Positions 1 to 9,656 of a DNA stretch of 64,000 nucleotides are shown one piece after another. The notes below the pieces were generated by a model that had not been told where the DNA came from, did not search any database, and saw only the letters and a list, made by a program, of their open reading frames with translations. Location of the stretch: the NCBI RefSeq assembly GCF_001644035.1, contig NZ_LUUG01000046.1, positions 1-64,000 on the forward strand, read 5' to 3'. Position 1 is the stretch's first letter, and the number at the start of each line of letters is the position of its first letter. A program made the position numbers and the translations under genes. This DNA comes from Methylomonas methanica. Its GTDB lineage: Bacteria > Pseudomonadota > Gammaproteobacteria > Methylococcales > Methylomonadaceae.

Positions 1-102
1 ACGGCGCTTTAACCGCGATTACTGATAAGCCAACAGACTCGTAAAGCCAGCCATTCCTTGACCAAAGCCCCGCAACCACTTAACGCCATAGAGGAACGCA
101 CC

Positions 103-1167
103 ATGTCCATACCCACCGAATCCATAGGCAGCATTCCCCGTCCGCCGCAATTGCTCGAAGCACTCCGGGAATTTCGCGCGGGCCGCCTATCGCAACAACG
201 ACTCGATGCCTGCTACGACGAAGCGGTACGCGACACCCTGCAACGTTTTGCGGACACCGGTTCACCGGTAATCTCCGACGGCGAACAGACCAAGTCGAGT
301 TTCGCCACCTACCCCTTACAAGGTTTGCGCAACATCGCCGAGGACGGCATCGTGATCCCGTTTGCCGACGGCCACACCCGGCAATTGCCCCGATTAACCG
401 CCGGGCCGTTTCGCTACGGCGTCTATGCCGGCGCATTTGTGCAGGCCGCCAAACGTTACACCACGCGCCCACTCAAGCAGGCGGTGATTTCAGCTTCCGC
501 CTTGAGCCTGCTTTATCCGCCAGAAGGCATAGCCGCTTACTCACGAGAAGCGTTCATTGATGACTTGATCAAGGAAACGGTGGCGGATATTCGCGGCTGT
601 TTGGATCAGGGCGCGCACCATGTGCAAATCGATTTCACCGAAGGGCGCTTGTCGGTCAAACTTGATCCGTCCAAGCAATTGCTGCGACAGTTTATCGAGC
701 TGAACAACCGGGTATTGGCGCACTTTAGCCCGGAACAACGCCAACGCATCGGCGTGCATACCTGTCCCGGCGGCGATCATGACTCCACGCACAGCGCCGA
801 TGTCGATTACGCCGACCTGCTGCCGAGCTTGTTCCAGCTCGAAGCCGGTAATTTCTACATGCAGATGGCCAGCGAAAAAAATCCGGAACACGTATTAGCC
901 ATCATCAAGGACAATCTTCGTCCTAACCAACGGGTGTTTGTTGGCGTGATCGACGTGCTGAATCCTGACGTGGAAACACCGGAATTGGTGAGGGATCGCG
1001 TATTGCGCGCCGCCGAGTACATACCGTTGCATCAGCTCGGCACCACCGACGACTGCGGCTTTTCGCCTTTCGAAGACGACACCTCGACTGGCCGGGACAC
1101 GGCATTCGCCAAAATCGAAGCCCGCGTTATCGGCACGGAACTGGCTGCTAAGGTGTTGAATAGCTGA
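103..1167 (+). CDS. Cobalamin-independent methionine synthase (MetE C-terminal family) protein
   Basis: A 354-residue protein matching only the C-terminal catalytic half of MetE, so it probably transfers methyl groups from a substrate other than folate polyglutamate. The zinc-ligand pattern of the family is visible as HTCPGG (His219, Cys221) and a late Cys in TTDDCGFSP (Cys318), with a plausible Glu near EAGNF between them. The ATG at 103 is chosen because GAGGA lies 7 bases upstream; the frame is open back to a TTG at 58, but that extension has no good ribosome site. It stands alone, followed by about 175 bases without a gene. Family call is firm; the substrate is unknown. It could be an accessory methyltransferase rather than a true methionine synthase. 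Confidence 0.8.
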   Translation: MSIPTESIGSIPRPPQLLEALREFRAGRLSQQRLDACYDEAVRDTLQRFADTGSPVISDGEQTKSSFATYPLQGLRNIAEDGIVIPFADGHTRQLPRLTAGPFRYGVYAGAFVQAAKRYTTRPLKQAVISASALSLLYPPEGIAAYSREAFIDDLIKETVADIRGCLDQGAHHVQIDFTEGRLSVKLDPSKQLLRQFIELNNRVLAHFSPEQRQRIGVHTCPGGDHDSTHSADVDYADLLPSLFQLEAGNFYMQMASEKNPEHVLAIIKDNLRPNQRVFVGVIDVLNPDVETPELVRDRVLRAAEYIPLHQLGTTDDCGFSPFEDDTSTGRDTAFAKIEARVIGTELAAKVLNS

Positions 1168-1344
1168 ATGCGGTGCGATTTGCGGTTCGAACGGGCCACA
1201 AATCGCAATGACTAACGGGTAATGCACCGAATGTTAAACGAATGCATGCGACGTAATAAGGCTACGACAATTGAGTTCCCTTGGATTACGCCCTACAGCA
1301 ATAATTTACATTAACGTAATATTTGAAATGGCCCGGCAACCCGG

Positions 1345-1839
1345 TCACGGACAACTCGGATCCCAAACCAGGCGCCCTATGTTGGTTAAATCGACGTTTT
1401 TATTCACCGGACATTCCGGGCAATCCTGGCGATTGGGGCGATTGTGACAATTCCCGCATTGGCGGATCAACATGTCCGCCCGCTCCAGATCGCGATCCAG
1501 TTCCTCCAAATCATTCAATAATCCCCGAATTCTGATACGCAAATCATGCAGGAGTGGCTGCATCGCGGCTGATGCTTCTTTGCCGGAAGCACATTGCTGT
1601 CGGGTTTGAGCGAGCTTTTGCACCGATTCCAGCTCGATGCCGACCCGACCAAGCTGCAACGCGATAGCCATGCGCTTCAAATCTTTCCGGGCATAAAGAC
1701 GGGTGCCGCCCTCGGTGCGGTCAGGAGCGATCAGTCCAAGTTCCTCGTAAAGGCGAATGGTTCTTGGCGTGGTGCCAAGTTCATCGGCCAATTCACCGAT
1801 TTTAAGAACATCGCGCTGGTGTTTAGGCGGCAGGCGCAT
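1345..1839 (-). CDS. MerR family transcriptional regulator with Cys-rich tail
   Basis: A 164-residue regulator with the MerR winged-helix at the N terminus (KIGELADELGTTPRTIRLYEELGL, residues about 13-35, in part) followed by the usual dimerisation helix. The C terminus carries a compact cysteine cluster (CGNCHNRPNRQDCPECP), which suggests binding of a metal or an iron-sulfur cluster as effector. It is divergent from the flavoprotein fusion at 2120, with about 280 bases between them, so it may control that gene. MerR assignment is firm; effector and target are inferred. Confidence 0.85.
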   Translation of the reverse strand: MRLPPKHQRDVLKIGELADELGTTPRTIRLYEELGLIAPDRTEGGTRLYARKDLKRMAIALQLGRVGIELESVQKLAQTRQQCASGKEASAAMQPLLHDLRIRIRGLLNDLEELDRDLERADMLIRQCGNCHNRPNRQDCPECPVNKNVDLTNIGRLVWDPSCP

Positions 1840-2119
1840 AATGGGTTACAAAATATAAGGTAGACGTCACATAGTGTAGGTATTGCACTAACCGAACACA
1901 AATTTTGCCTATCAGGATTGCCTGAAAGAATCTTGATCTACTAAGTGGCGATGATGTCTATTAAACCAGTGAAATTAAATTTGCCGAGATAGTTGTCAGG
2001 AATGACTGGCAAACACGACTAACAGGCAAGCCCAATAGTACTTAAGGAACATAAATGTTTAGCCAGACAAACCGCCAACACCCTTCGAAGCCTAGCCCAC
2101 TCAGAATTGGTAGGTCGGC

Positions 2120-4270
2120 ATGAAAACCTCCAGACTTTTGTTATTGCTGGGTATTGCCGCATTGGTGGCAACATTTTTTGCCTTGGACTTGCAGCACTAT
2201 CTGACGCTGGATAACTTGAAGGCGCAGCAGACCGGTATCGCCGATTACCGTCAGGCTCACCCAATGCTAGCGTCGGCACTGTATGCCGCGCTGTATATCG
2301 CGGTCACTGCGCTGTCATTACCGGGGGCGACGATATTGACCCTGGCCGGCGGCGCGGTATTCGGGGTGTTATGGGGTACGCTGATAGTGTCGTTCGCCTC
2401 CAGCATCGGCGCTACGCTGGCATTTCTGGCCGCACGGTTTTTGTTGCGCGACTGGGTCAAATCCCGATTTAGCACCCGATTACAAGCCATTGATGAGGGT
2501 GTGAGCCGCGACGGCGCCTTTTATTTGTTTACCTTGCGATTAGTGCCGTTGTTTCCGTTTTTCATGATCAATCTGGCGATGGGTTTGACGCCGATCAAGA
2601 CCAGGACGTTTTACTGGGTCAGTCAGGTCGGCATGTTGGCCGGCACCTTGGTGTACGTCAATGCCGGCACCCAGTTGGCGAAAGTCGAGTCGCTCTCCGG
2701 TATTCTGTCTCCAAGCTTGCTGGGTTCGTTTGCCTTGCTCGGCGTGTTTCCTTTGTTGACCAAGAAAATGCTCGAATTTTTCAAACAACGCAAAATTTAC
2801 GCGGACTGGCCTAAGCCCGACCGTTTCGACAACAATTTGCTGGTCATCGGCGCCGGTGCTGGCGGTTTGGTGTCGGCCTATATCGCCGCCGCCGTCAAAG
2901 CCAAAGTGACGCTGATAGAAAAACACAAAATGGGCGGTGACTGCCTGAACACCGGTTGCGTGCCGTCCAAGGCGCTGATCCGTTCGGCCAAGTTGCTGTC
3001 GCATATCAAACGCGCGCCCGAGTTCGGCATCGCCAAAACCGAGGTGGAATTCGATTTCGCCGCCGTGATGGATCGGGTACAACAGGTGATCAAAACCGTA
3101 GCACCGCACGATTCCATGGAACGATATACCGAGCTGGGCGTGGAGGTCATCGAAGGTTCGGCTAAAATCGTTTCGCCCTGGGCGGTGGACGTCACGACAG
3201 CCGACGGCGTCAAAACCCTCACCAGCCGTGCTATCGTCATCGCCGCCGGCGCCCGGCCCTTCGTGCCGCCGATTCCCGGACTGGAAAACATCGATTATCT
3301 GACTTCGGATAACATCTGGAACTTGCGCGAATTACCCAAGCGCCTGCTGGTGCTAGGCGGCGGGCCGATAGGCTGCGAGTTGACGCAAACCTTCGCCCGC
3401 CTGGGCAGCAAGGTCACCCAGGTGGAAATGGCGCCGCGCCTTATGCTGCGGGAGGATGCGGAGGTGTCTGACATCATCCAGGCCCGCTTCCAGGCGGAAG
3501 GCGTGGATGTCAAAATCAACCACACCGCCAAGGAACTCATCGTCGAAAACGGCGAATACATTATGCTGGCGGAACACGACGGGCAAATCGTCAAAATTGC
3601 CTTCGATAAAGTGCTGATCGCCATCGGTCGCGCCGCCAATGTACAAGGCTATGGCGTCGAGGAACTGGGCATTGCCTTGTCGCCGCGCAACACCCTGGAA
3701 ACCAACCCGTTCCAGCAAACCAACTATCCGAATATTTTCGCCGTCGGCGATGTGGCGGGGCCGTATCAGTTTACCCACACCGCCGCGCATCAGGCTTGGT
3801 ATGCGGCGGTCAACGCCTTATTCGGACATTTTAAAAAGTTTCGTACCGATTATTCGGTGATCCCCTGGTCGACCTTTACCGATCCGGAAGTGGCGCGAGT
3901 GGGTCTGAACGAACAGGATGCGCAAGCGCAGAATATCGCTTATGAAGTCTCAACCTACGGCCTCGACGATCTGGATCGGGCGATTGCCGATGGCGAGGCC
4001 CATGGCTTTGTCAAAGTGCTGACCGTGCCCGGCAAGGACAAAATCCTCGGCGTAACCATCGTCGGCGAACATGCCGGCGATTTGTTGGCGGAATTCGTGC
4101 TGGCGATGAAACACGGCATCGGCCTGAACAAGATTTTAGGCACCATTCACATCTATCCAACCCTGGCAGAAGCGAATAAATATGTGGCCGGCGTCTGGAA
4201 ACGCAATCACGCGCCCAAGCGTGTGCTGGCATGGTTGGGCCGTTATCACGCCTGGCGGCGCAAGGTTTGA
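2120..4270 (+). CDS. TVP38/TMEM64 membrane domain fused to FAD-dependent disulfide oxidoreductase
   Basis: A 716-residue fusion. Residues 1-215 are a multi-spanning membrane domain of the TVP38/TMEM64 (DedA-like) type, with the family's glycine-rich stretch LPGATILTLAGGAVFG. From about residue 237 a complete pyridine nucleotide-disulfide oxidoreductase follows: the dinucleotide fold VIGAGAGGL, the redox-active pair in GGDCLNTGCVPSK (Cys275 and Cys280), a second NAD(P)H-binding fold LVLGGGPIGCE and the C-terminal dimerisation domain (HIYPTLAEANKY). It resembles mercuric reductase or dihydrolipoamide dehydrogenase but lacks the vicinal C-terminal Cys pair of MerA. The next gene starts 3 bases downstream, so the two are probably co-transcribed. 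Electron acceptor unknown. Confidence 0.85.
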   Translation: MKTSRLLLLLGIAALVATFFALDLQHYLTLDNLKAQQTGIADYRQAHPMLASALYAALYIAVTALSLPGATILTLAGGAVFGVLWGTLIVSFASSIGATLAFLAARFLLRDWVKSRFSTRLQAIDEGVSRDGAFYLFTLRLVPLFPFFMINLAMGLTPIKTRTFYWVSQVGMLAGTLVYVNAGTQLAKVESLSGILSPSLLGSFALLGVFPLLTKKMLEFFKQRKIYADWPKPDRFDNNLLVIGAGAGGLVSAYIAAAVKAKVTLIEKHKMGGDCLNTGCVPSKALIRSAKLLSHIKRAPEFGIAKTEVEFDFAAVMDRVQQVIKTVAPHDSMERYTELGVEVIEGSAKIVSPWAVDVTTADGVKTLTSRAIVIAAGARPFVPPIPGLENIDYLTSDNIWNLRELPKRLLVLGGGPIGCELTQTFARLGSKVTQVEMAPRLMLREDAEVSDIIQARFQAEGVDVKINHTAKELIVENGEYIMLAEHDGQIVKIAFDKVLIAIGRAANVQGYGVEELGIALSPRNTLETNPFQQTNYPNIFAVGDVAGPYQFTHTAAHQAWYAAVNALFGHFKKFRTDYSVIPWSTFTDPEVARVGLNEQDAQAQNIAYEVSTYGLDDLDRAIADGEAHGFVKVLTVPGKDKILGVTIVGEHAGDLLAEFVLAMKHGIGLNKILGTIHIYPTLAEANKYVAGVWKRNHAPKRVLAWLGRYHAWRRKV

Positions 4271-4273
4271 GCC

Positions 4274-4900
4274 ATGCAAACGCTTTTCCCCGACAGCGTG
4301 CTGCTGATTTTTTGCAAAGCGCCAAATCCCGGCCAAGTCAAAACCCGGCTGCAACCGACCTTAAGCGCCGAACAGGCTGCCAAAGCACATAAGCAGTTGA
4401 CCTATATGACGCTGGACCGGGCCTTCCAGCAGCCTCTGTGCGCTGTTGAACTCCACTGCGCGCCAGACGCCAGCCATGCCTTTTTTCAGGATTGCGCGCG
4501 CCGTTATCCGCTGACATTGAAGTTGCAACACGGCGCCGATCTGGGTGAACGCATGCATCGCGCTTTCGATGATGCACTTGGCCGATACCGGCATGCATTG
4601 CTGATGGGTTGCGATTGCCCCAGTCTTTCCGGTGGCGACCTACGTCGGGCACTGACGGCGTTACACGAAGGCCACGATGCGGTCGTTGCACCGGCCGACG
4701 ATGGCGGTTACGTCATGATCGGTTTAAACGAGGCACAACCGAGACTGTTCAGCAACATGAACTGGGGTCATGACCAGGTGATGTCTTCCACCCGTCGTCG
4801 GTCAGAAGACATCGGCTTGAAGGTTTACGAACTGGACAGTCAGTGGGACGTGGATACCTATCAGGACTGGCAACGTTATTTAGAGTTAACAAATCGCTGA
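4274..4900 (+). CDS. TIGR04282/DUF2064 family glycosyltransferase-like protein
   Basis: A 208-residue protein of the DUF2064 family, a GT-A-like nucleotidyl/glycosyltransferase fold that databases often label arsenosugar biosynthesis glycosyltransferase. Visible family signatures are the opening FCKAPNPGQVKTRLQP, the acidic core LMGCDCPSL and the PADDGGYVMIGL segment. It starts 3 bases after the oxidoreductase fusion and so is probably in the same operon. The in vivo substrate is not evident. Confidence 0.8.
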   Translation: MQTLFPDSVLLIFCKAPNPGQVKTRLQPTLSAEQAAKAHKQLTYMTLDRAFQQPLCAVELHCAPDASHAFFQDCARRYPLTLKLQHGADLGERMHRAFDDALGRYRHALLMGCDCPSLSGGDLRRALTALHEGHDAVVAPADDGGYVMIGLNEAQPRLFSNMNWGHDQVMSSTRRRSEDIGLKVYELDSQWDVDTYQDWQRYLELTNR

Positions 4901-5015
4901 GACGAAATGGCATTCCCCCAAAGGTTTCTTTAACTGTTTATGCATACAAAAAAGCCGAAATGCACCAATTGCACGGAATTGGCGCATTTGAGCTATGGCG
5001 AAAACAATCAACCCT

Positions 5016-5597
5016 TTAAGCGCATTTCTGGCTGCTGCAATGCGCCGGTTCGTCCCAAGCTTCGGCCTGGAATGCGGTGTCCAACGGGGTATTGATAATA
5101 TGGTTGGTGTAGTTGCTGAGGGTTTTGAACGCCACGCCCAACACCACTTCCAAAACCTGCGCCCGGCTGTAGCCTGCCGTGATAAATTTGTCCAAGGTTT
5201 GACCGCAAACTACGCCGCGGTTTTTTACCACTGCACGGGCAAATCCGGCCAATGCCTCCAATTTGCTGTCAGGCAGCGGTTTACCGTTGCGTAAGGCTTC
5301 GACAATCGCCGGATCGGCTTTGACCATGTGTTTGGCGATCATCGAATGCGCGGCGACACAATAAGTGCAATGATTCTCGGCGCTGATGGCCAGCAAAATG
5401 ACTTGCTGTTCGGTCGGGCTAAACGACGTTTGGTCAAACAAGGCCGTCAACTCGATGTAAGCTTTCAGAGCCGCCGGCGCTTCGGCCAAACCGCCATGCA
5501 AATTGGGCACGAAGCCGTATTTTTTCAACGAGCCTTCCAGTAAAGGTTTTGCCGTGGCATTGGCGGTCAGGATGGAATGAATTTGAAATTGGGACAT
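5016..5597 (-). CDS. Carboxymuconolactone decarboxylase / AhpD-like protein
   Basis: A 193-residue all-alpha protein of the CMD/AhpD family. The peroxidase-type active site appears as ENHCTYCVAAHS (a CxxC followed by His), as in AhpD-like alkylhydroperoxidases. A good ribosome site (AAAGGAGAG) precedes the ATG. It is divergent from the AraC-type regulator at 5737 across a 139-base gap, so that regulator probably controls it. A second, distinct paralogue lies at 7659. A redox or peroxide-handling role is inferred from the motif. Confidence 0.85.
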   Translation of the reverse strand: MSQFQIHSILTANATAKPLLEGSLKKYGFVPNLHGGLAEAPAALKAYIELTALFDQTSFSPTEQQVILLAISAENHCTYCVAAHSMIAKHMVKADPAIVEALRNGKPLPDSKLEALAGFARAVVKNRGVVCGQTLDKFITAGYSRAQVLEVVLGVAFKTLSNYTNHIINTPLDTAFQAEAWDEPAHCSSQKCA

Positions 5598-5736
5598 GAT
5601 GTCTCTCCTTTAATTTATAAACATGAGGTGTAATGCCGATGCGAATTCGTTTCGACGGGAATAGGTTAAGAAAAACCATTGGTTCATCCCATGCGCACAC
5701 TTCCGGCGTACTTGTCCGATATTCCGGGAGTAAACG

Positions 5737-6612
5737 ATGGATGCCTTGACCCCGTTGATCAATGGTTTGAATCTGCACGCCAAATTGGTCTATTCGGGTG
5801 GGGTGTGCGGGCGCTGGTTGATGGACCACAACTCACAGACCTCGGTCTGGTTTCACTTGGTCAGCAAGGGACGCGGTTTTGTCCACTCACCACGCTGGCC
5901 TGAGCCATTGCGGCTGGATACCGGCGATTTGATTCTGTTTTTGCCGCATGCAGCCCGGCATTTTTTGTCTTATAGCGCCGAGCATTTGCCAAACGACGCT
6001 AACGATACCCAAATGACTCCATGGCTGGAGGGCGAGGCCGGTTTCGTTTGCGGGGAAATTCAACTGGCCACCCCAAAATCCCTGTTATGGCAAGCGCTGC
6101 CGGCCGAAATCGTGATCCGGCAAAACCAGAGCGGGACTATCCTGACGCGTTTACTTGAACTGGTGGTAGCTGAAGCGTCAACACCGCGTTTTGGCAGCGA
6201 TTCAATCGTGGAGCGCTTGTGTGATAGTTTGTTCGTATTGGCGATTCGTCATTGCATCGAGCAAGACTGGGTCCGCGAGGGTGTGTTTGCTGCCATGCAG
6301 GACAAGCGCCTGGCCAAAGCGCTGAGCTTGATTCACGAACAGCCTTGGCATGCCTGGACGCTCAGCGAATTATGTACCCAGGCCGGTGTTTCCAAGTCAG
6401 TGTTATCGGAGAAATTTACCTCCTTGATCGGCCATTCGCCCATCGAATACCTAACGCTATGGCGCTTGCAAATCGCTGCTCACTGGCTAATGGAACCCAA
6501 CATGAGTGTAGAACGCGTTGCAGAAAGAAGCGGTTACGAGTCGGTGCCGGCCTTCAGCAAAGCCTTTAAGCGTCACCTTGGCGTATCGCCCGGAACGTTC
6601 CGGAAAAGTTAA
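5737..6612 (+). CDS. AraC family transcriptional regulator with cupin-type sensor
   Basis: A 291-residue regulator. The N-terminal 170 residues look like the Cupin_6/AraC-binding sensor (FHLVSKGRGFVHSP, then LDTGDLILFLPHAARHFL). The C-terminal 100 residues hold two helix-turn-helix motifs, ending in the family signature RVAERSGYESVPAFSKAFKR and GVSPGTFRKS. GGGAG precedes the ATG. Divergent from the AhpD-like gene at 5597, its likely target. The pairing of this regulator subtype with CMD or short-chain redox genes is common. Confidence 0.88.
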   Translation: MDALTPLINGLNLHAKLVYSGGVCGRWLMDHNSQTSVWFHLVSKGRGFVHSPRWPEPLRLDTGDLILFLPHAARHFLSYSAEHLPNDANDTQMTPWLEGEAGFVCGEIQLATPKSLLWQALPAEIVIRQNQSGTILTRLLELVVAEASTPRFGSDSIVERLCDSLFVLAIRHCIEQDWVREGVFAAMQDKRLAKALSLIHEQPWHAWTLSELCTQAGVSKSVLSEKFTSLIGHSPIEYLTLWRLQIAAHWLMEPNMSVERVAERSGYESVPAFSKAFKRHLGVSPGTFRKS

Positions 6613-6622
6613 AAGGCGCTCG

Positions 6623-7522
6623 TCAGTTCAACGCCAATTCTGCCCGAAGCCTTTCAACCATCAAATCGACGAACGATCGAATTTTCGCCGACGAGTGGCG
6701 GCCTTCGCGGTGCAGGATATGCACAGGAACCGGCGGGCTTTCGAATTCGCCGAGCACGATTTTTAGTTTGCCGGTTTGTAACGGCGCGGCGATTTGATAA
6801 TTCAGCAGGCGGGTGATGCCCAATCCGGCCATGGCGGCGCTGGCCGCCGAGTCGTTGTCGCTGACACTCAACATCGGTTGCAATTTGACCGTCTGCACCT
6901 GTCCATCGTACTGAAAGCGCATCTCGTTGTGCGGATTTAGACCGCGTGCCAGAATGATGCGATGTTCGGTTAATTCGTCCGGCGTTTGCGGTATGCCGTG
7001 TTCGGCCAGATACTCCGGCGAGGCACACAATACCCGCCGCACCGAGCCAACCCGTAGCGAACGGTACGAGGAATCGGGCAATTCTGCGATGCGGACCGCC
7101 ACATCCACCCCTTCCTCCAGCATATTGACCACCCGGTCGACAAACAAAGCATTGACTTCCACCGCCGGATAGCGACGCAAATACGCGACAATACCCGGCA
7201 TGATGAACAAACGACCGAACAGCACTGAGGCTGTGACGGTGAGTTGGCCGCGCGGCTCGGCATTGATGCCCAGCGCCGCGTCGTCGGCTTCATCGGCCAA
7301 GGCGATGATGCGTTTGGCGTCCTCGTAATATTTCTGACCGGCTTCGGTCATGCGCACGTAGCGGGTGGTACGGTTCAGTAATTTAACGCCCAAGCGTTCT
7401 TCCAACGCCGCCACCGCTCGCGTCACGGCCGGTGGTGACATGTGGAGCTTACGCGCACCGCCGGCAAAGCCTTCCGCCTCGACCACCGCGACATACACGC
7501 TCATTAAATGCAGACGATCCAT
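6623..7522 (-). CDS. LysR family transcriptional regulator
   Basis: A 299-residue LysR protein with an N-terminal winged helix (SVYVAVVEAEGFAGGARKLH, then VTRAVAALEERLGVKLLNRTTR) and a substrate-binding-like effector domain. It ends only 10 bases from the convergent AraC gene and is divergent from the gene set starting at 7659, which it probably controls. The start is the ATG at 7522; an ATTCC-N7-GGAAT dyad lies immediately upstream. Confidence 0.92.
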   Translation of the reverse strand: MDRLHLMSVYVAVVEAEGFAGGARKLHMSPPAVTRAVAALEERLGVKLLNRTTRYVRMTEAGQKYYEDAKRIIALADEADDAALGINAEPRGQLTVTASVLFGRLFIMPGIVAYLRRYPAVEVNALFVDRVVNMLEEGVDVAVRIAELPDSSYRSLRVGSVRRVLCASPEYLAEHGIPQTPDELTEHRIILARGLNPHNEMRFQYDGQVQTVKLQPMLSVSDNDSAASAAMAGLGITRLLNYQIAAPLQTGKLKIVLGEFESPPVPVHILHREGRHSSAKIRSFVDLMVERLRAELALN

Positions 7523-7527
7523 TGATA

Positions 7528-7544
7528 ATTCCTATTATCGGAAT
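7528..7544. promoter_or_regulatory. Candidate LysR-type operator
   Basis: A perfect 5-bp dyad, ATTCC-N7-GGAAT, lies 6-22 bases before the lysR start codon, inside the 136-base divergent promoter region shared with the gene at 7659. Size and position fit autoregulation by a LysR protein. No second half-site was identified and no binding data are available, so the call is tentative. Confidence 0.3.
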
Positions 7545-7658
7545 AGTTAATTGGAAATTATAGATATTCTTTATTTTTATGCAATAAGACACACTGTACC
7601 CGCCTGCTGAATTTAACCCAGGCATACGACAACCTATTTCATTTTTTGGAGAACACTC

Positions 7659-8204
7659 ATGAGCCGTATTACCAGCGTTAGCAACGAAACCGCCAATATC
7701 GAACAACGTGCCCTGTTTGAAGCCATCCAAGGTCAATTGGGTATGGTGCCCAATTTTCTGCGTGTATTCGCCCATTCGCCGGATGCCTTGAAAGCCTTCC
7801 TCGGTTTGCATCACATCGCCAATCACGGTTCGCTGGATGCCAGCACCCGCGAACGGATTGCATTGGCGCTGGCACAGCAGAACCAATGCGCATACTGCTT
7901 ATCCGCCCATACCGCCATCGGTCGCGAAACCGGTTTGAATGGCGCGGAAATCGAAGCCAACCGGGCTGGTACCAGCCAGGACGCCAAAGCGGCGGTCGCG
8001 GTCCATTTCGCCCGCGCCTTGGTCGAGCATAAAGGCGAGGTGACCAATACCGAACTACAAGCGATGCGCGATGCCGGTTTCAGCGAGGCCGACATCGTCG
8101 AGGTGATCACCCATGTCGGCATGAATATCCTCACCAATATTTTGGGCAAAGCCAGCCGGGTCGACATTGACTTCCCGAAAGTCGAGTTAAAACAAGCCGC
8201 TTAA
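7659..8204 (+). CDS. Carboxymuconolactone decarboxylase / AhpD-like protein
   Basis: A 181-residue CMD/AhpD family protein with the active-site motif QNQCAYCLSAHT (CxxC plus His). TTGGAGA precedes the ATG. It is the first gene downstream of the divergent lysR. A terminator-like hairpin follows it before the flavoprotein gene, so transcription of the following genes may be partly separate. Likely a peroxidase or peroxidase-related protein, inferred from the motif. Confidence 0.87.
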   Translation: MSRITSVSNETANIEQRALFEAIQGQLGMVPNFLRVFAHSPDALKAFLGLHHIANHGSLDASTRERIALALAQQNQCAYCLSAHTAIGRETGLNGAEIEANRAGTSQDAKAAVAVHFARALVEHKGEVTNTELQAMRDAGFSEADIVEVITHVGMNILTNILGKASRVDIDFPKVELKQAA

Positions 8205-8209
8205 AGCCT

Positions 8210-8250
8210 AACCGGGCGAAGCGCAGAGATGGCGTTTGGCCCGGTTTATT
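8210..8250 (+). terminator. Rho-independent terminator-like hairpin
   Basis: AACCGGGC at 8210-8217 pairs perfectly with GCCCGGTT at 8239-8246, followed by a short T-rich run. It lies 6 bases after the stop of the AhpD-like gene. The 21-base loop is long and the T-tract weak, so termination is probably partial. Confidence 0.5.
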
Positions 8251-8351
8251 GCGCTGATTGGAATAAGGTATTTCAAATTATGACTATTCAGCACAGCTGA
8301 TGATTGTGCCAGAGTAGCCATCAACATTTCACCCCGTCCGGAGTAAAGACC

Positions 8352-9641
8352 ATGGCCCGTGCGTTTGCCAAGATCAGCTTCACCCCCAACGTCCAAGCGG
8401 TACAAACCGAAATGGGCAGTCGCACGGCCTACCGGACAGCCGAACTGGGCGACACCGAAACAGTGGCTTTGAGCGAATTCGAACAAGCCTTCATCACCGA
8501 ACGCGATAGCTTTTATCAAGCCACCGTCAGCGAATCCGGTTGGCCTTATGTCCAACATCGCGGCGGACCGGCGGGATTTTTGAAAGTATTGGATGAACAA
8601 ACCATTGGTTACGCCGATTTCAGCGGTAATCGCCAATACATTTCGGTGGGCAATTTACGCGGAGATGATCGGGTGAGCTTACTGTTGATGGACTATCCTG
8701 GTCGACAACGCTTAAAAATCTGGGGACGAGCACGGGTGGTGGACGAACGTAGTGAACCGGCATTGCTATCCAAGCTAGAACCGACAGACTTTCGTGGCCC
8801 AGTTGAGCGCGGCATCGTGATCCGAGTCGAAGCCTTTGATTGGAATTGTCCCAAGTACATCACACCACGTTACAGCCAACGCGAAGTCGAAGCGCTATTG
8901 GAGCAAACCCGGCCTCAACAACAAACCAATCCGGTAGCACCGCAAGCGCCCATTGTTTTGGGAAACGGCGCATTGCCCTTGACCATCCGCGGGATTCGCC
9001 AGTTAACACCGCGCATTCGCGCTTACGAATTACGCCATGCCGACGGCGAGTCGCTGCCGAACTACCGGGCAGGGGCGCATATCCGCGTGCCGATCATCCT
9101 GCCGGACGGTAGCGTCACCTCCCGCACCTATTCGCTAACCGACACGCCGGAGGATCCGGATTGCTATCACATCGCAGTTTTGCGTGTCGACGATGGCGAA
9201 GGCGGCTCGTCGGCATTGCACGACGGCTGGCAATTGGGTAGCCGCATCAACGTCGATGCGCCGGAAAACTATTTTCCATTACACGATGATGACCGCCCTA
9301 CATTGTTAATTGCCGGGGGTATTGGCATCACACCCATCAAAGCCATGGCCGAAAGCTTGGCCGCACGGAATACGGAATTTCAACTGCATTACACCGGCCG
9401 AGCGCCGCAAGACATGGCCTTTGTTAAAGACTTGCAACGGCAGTTTTCCGATCGATGCCGGTTTTATTTCAGCCAGGCGCAAAGCCCTATCCGGTTGGAC
9501 GTATCGGCGCTGCTTGCTAACGTATCCGCAGATACCGTCATTTATGTCTGCGGCCCACCCCGTCTGATTGACAGTGTGCGCCAAACCGCTCGCCAACTCG
9601 GCATTGCAGACGACAGAGTGCAATTTGAGAGCTTTAATTAA
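8352..9641 (+). CDS. Pyridoxamine-phosphate-oxidase-like FMN domain fused to FAD/NAD(P)H reductase
   Basis: A 429-residue two-domain flavoprotein. Residues 1 to about 190 are a split-barrel PPOX-type FMN-binding domain (AFITERDSFYQATVSESGWP, then RGGPAGFL). Residues about 215-429 are a ferredoxin-NADP reductase module of the phthalate dioxygenase reductase type, with the flavin motif RTYSLTD, the nucleotide-binding segment IAGGIGITPIKAM and the CGPPRLID motif. The C-terminal 2Fe-2S ferredoxin domain often present in such proteins is absent; the protein stops right after the reductase fold. GGAGT precedes the ATG at 8352, which decides the start over an upstream in-frame codon at 8304. A GST gene follows 15 bases later. 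Confidence 0.82.
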   Translation: MARAFAKISFTPNVQAVQTEMGSRTAYRTAELGDTETVALSEFEQAFITERDSFYQATVSESGWPYVQHRGGPAGFLKVLDEQTIGYADFSGNRQYISVGNLRGDDRVSLLLMDYPGRQRLKIWGRARVVDERSEPALLSKLEPTDFRGPVERGIVIRVEAFDWNCPKYITPRYSQREVEALLEQTRPQQQTNPVAPQAPIVLGNGALPLTIRGIRQLTPRIRAYELRHADGESLPNYRAGAHIRVPIILPDGSVTSRTYSLTDTPEDPDCYHIAVLRVDDGEGGSSALHDGWQLGSRINVDAPENYFPLHDDDRPTLLIAGGIGITPIKAMAESLAARNTEFQLHYTGRAPQDMAFVKDLQRQFSDRCRFYFSQAQSPIRLDVSALLANVSADTVIYVCGPPRLIDSVRQTARQLGIADDRVQFESFN

Positions 9642-9656
9642 CCGAAGGAGTCCAAC

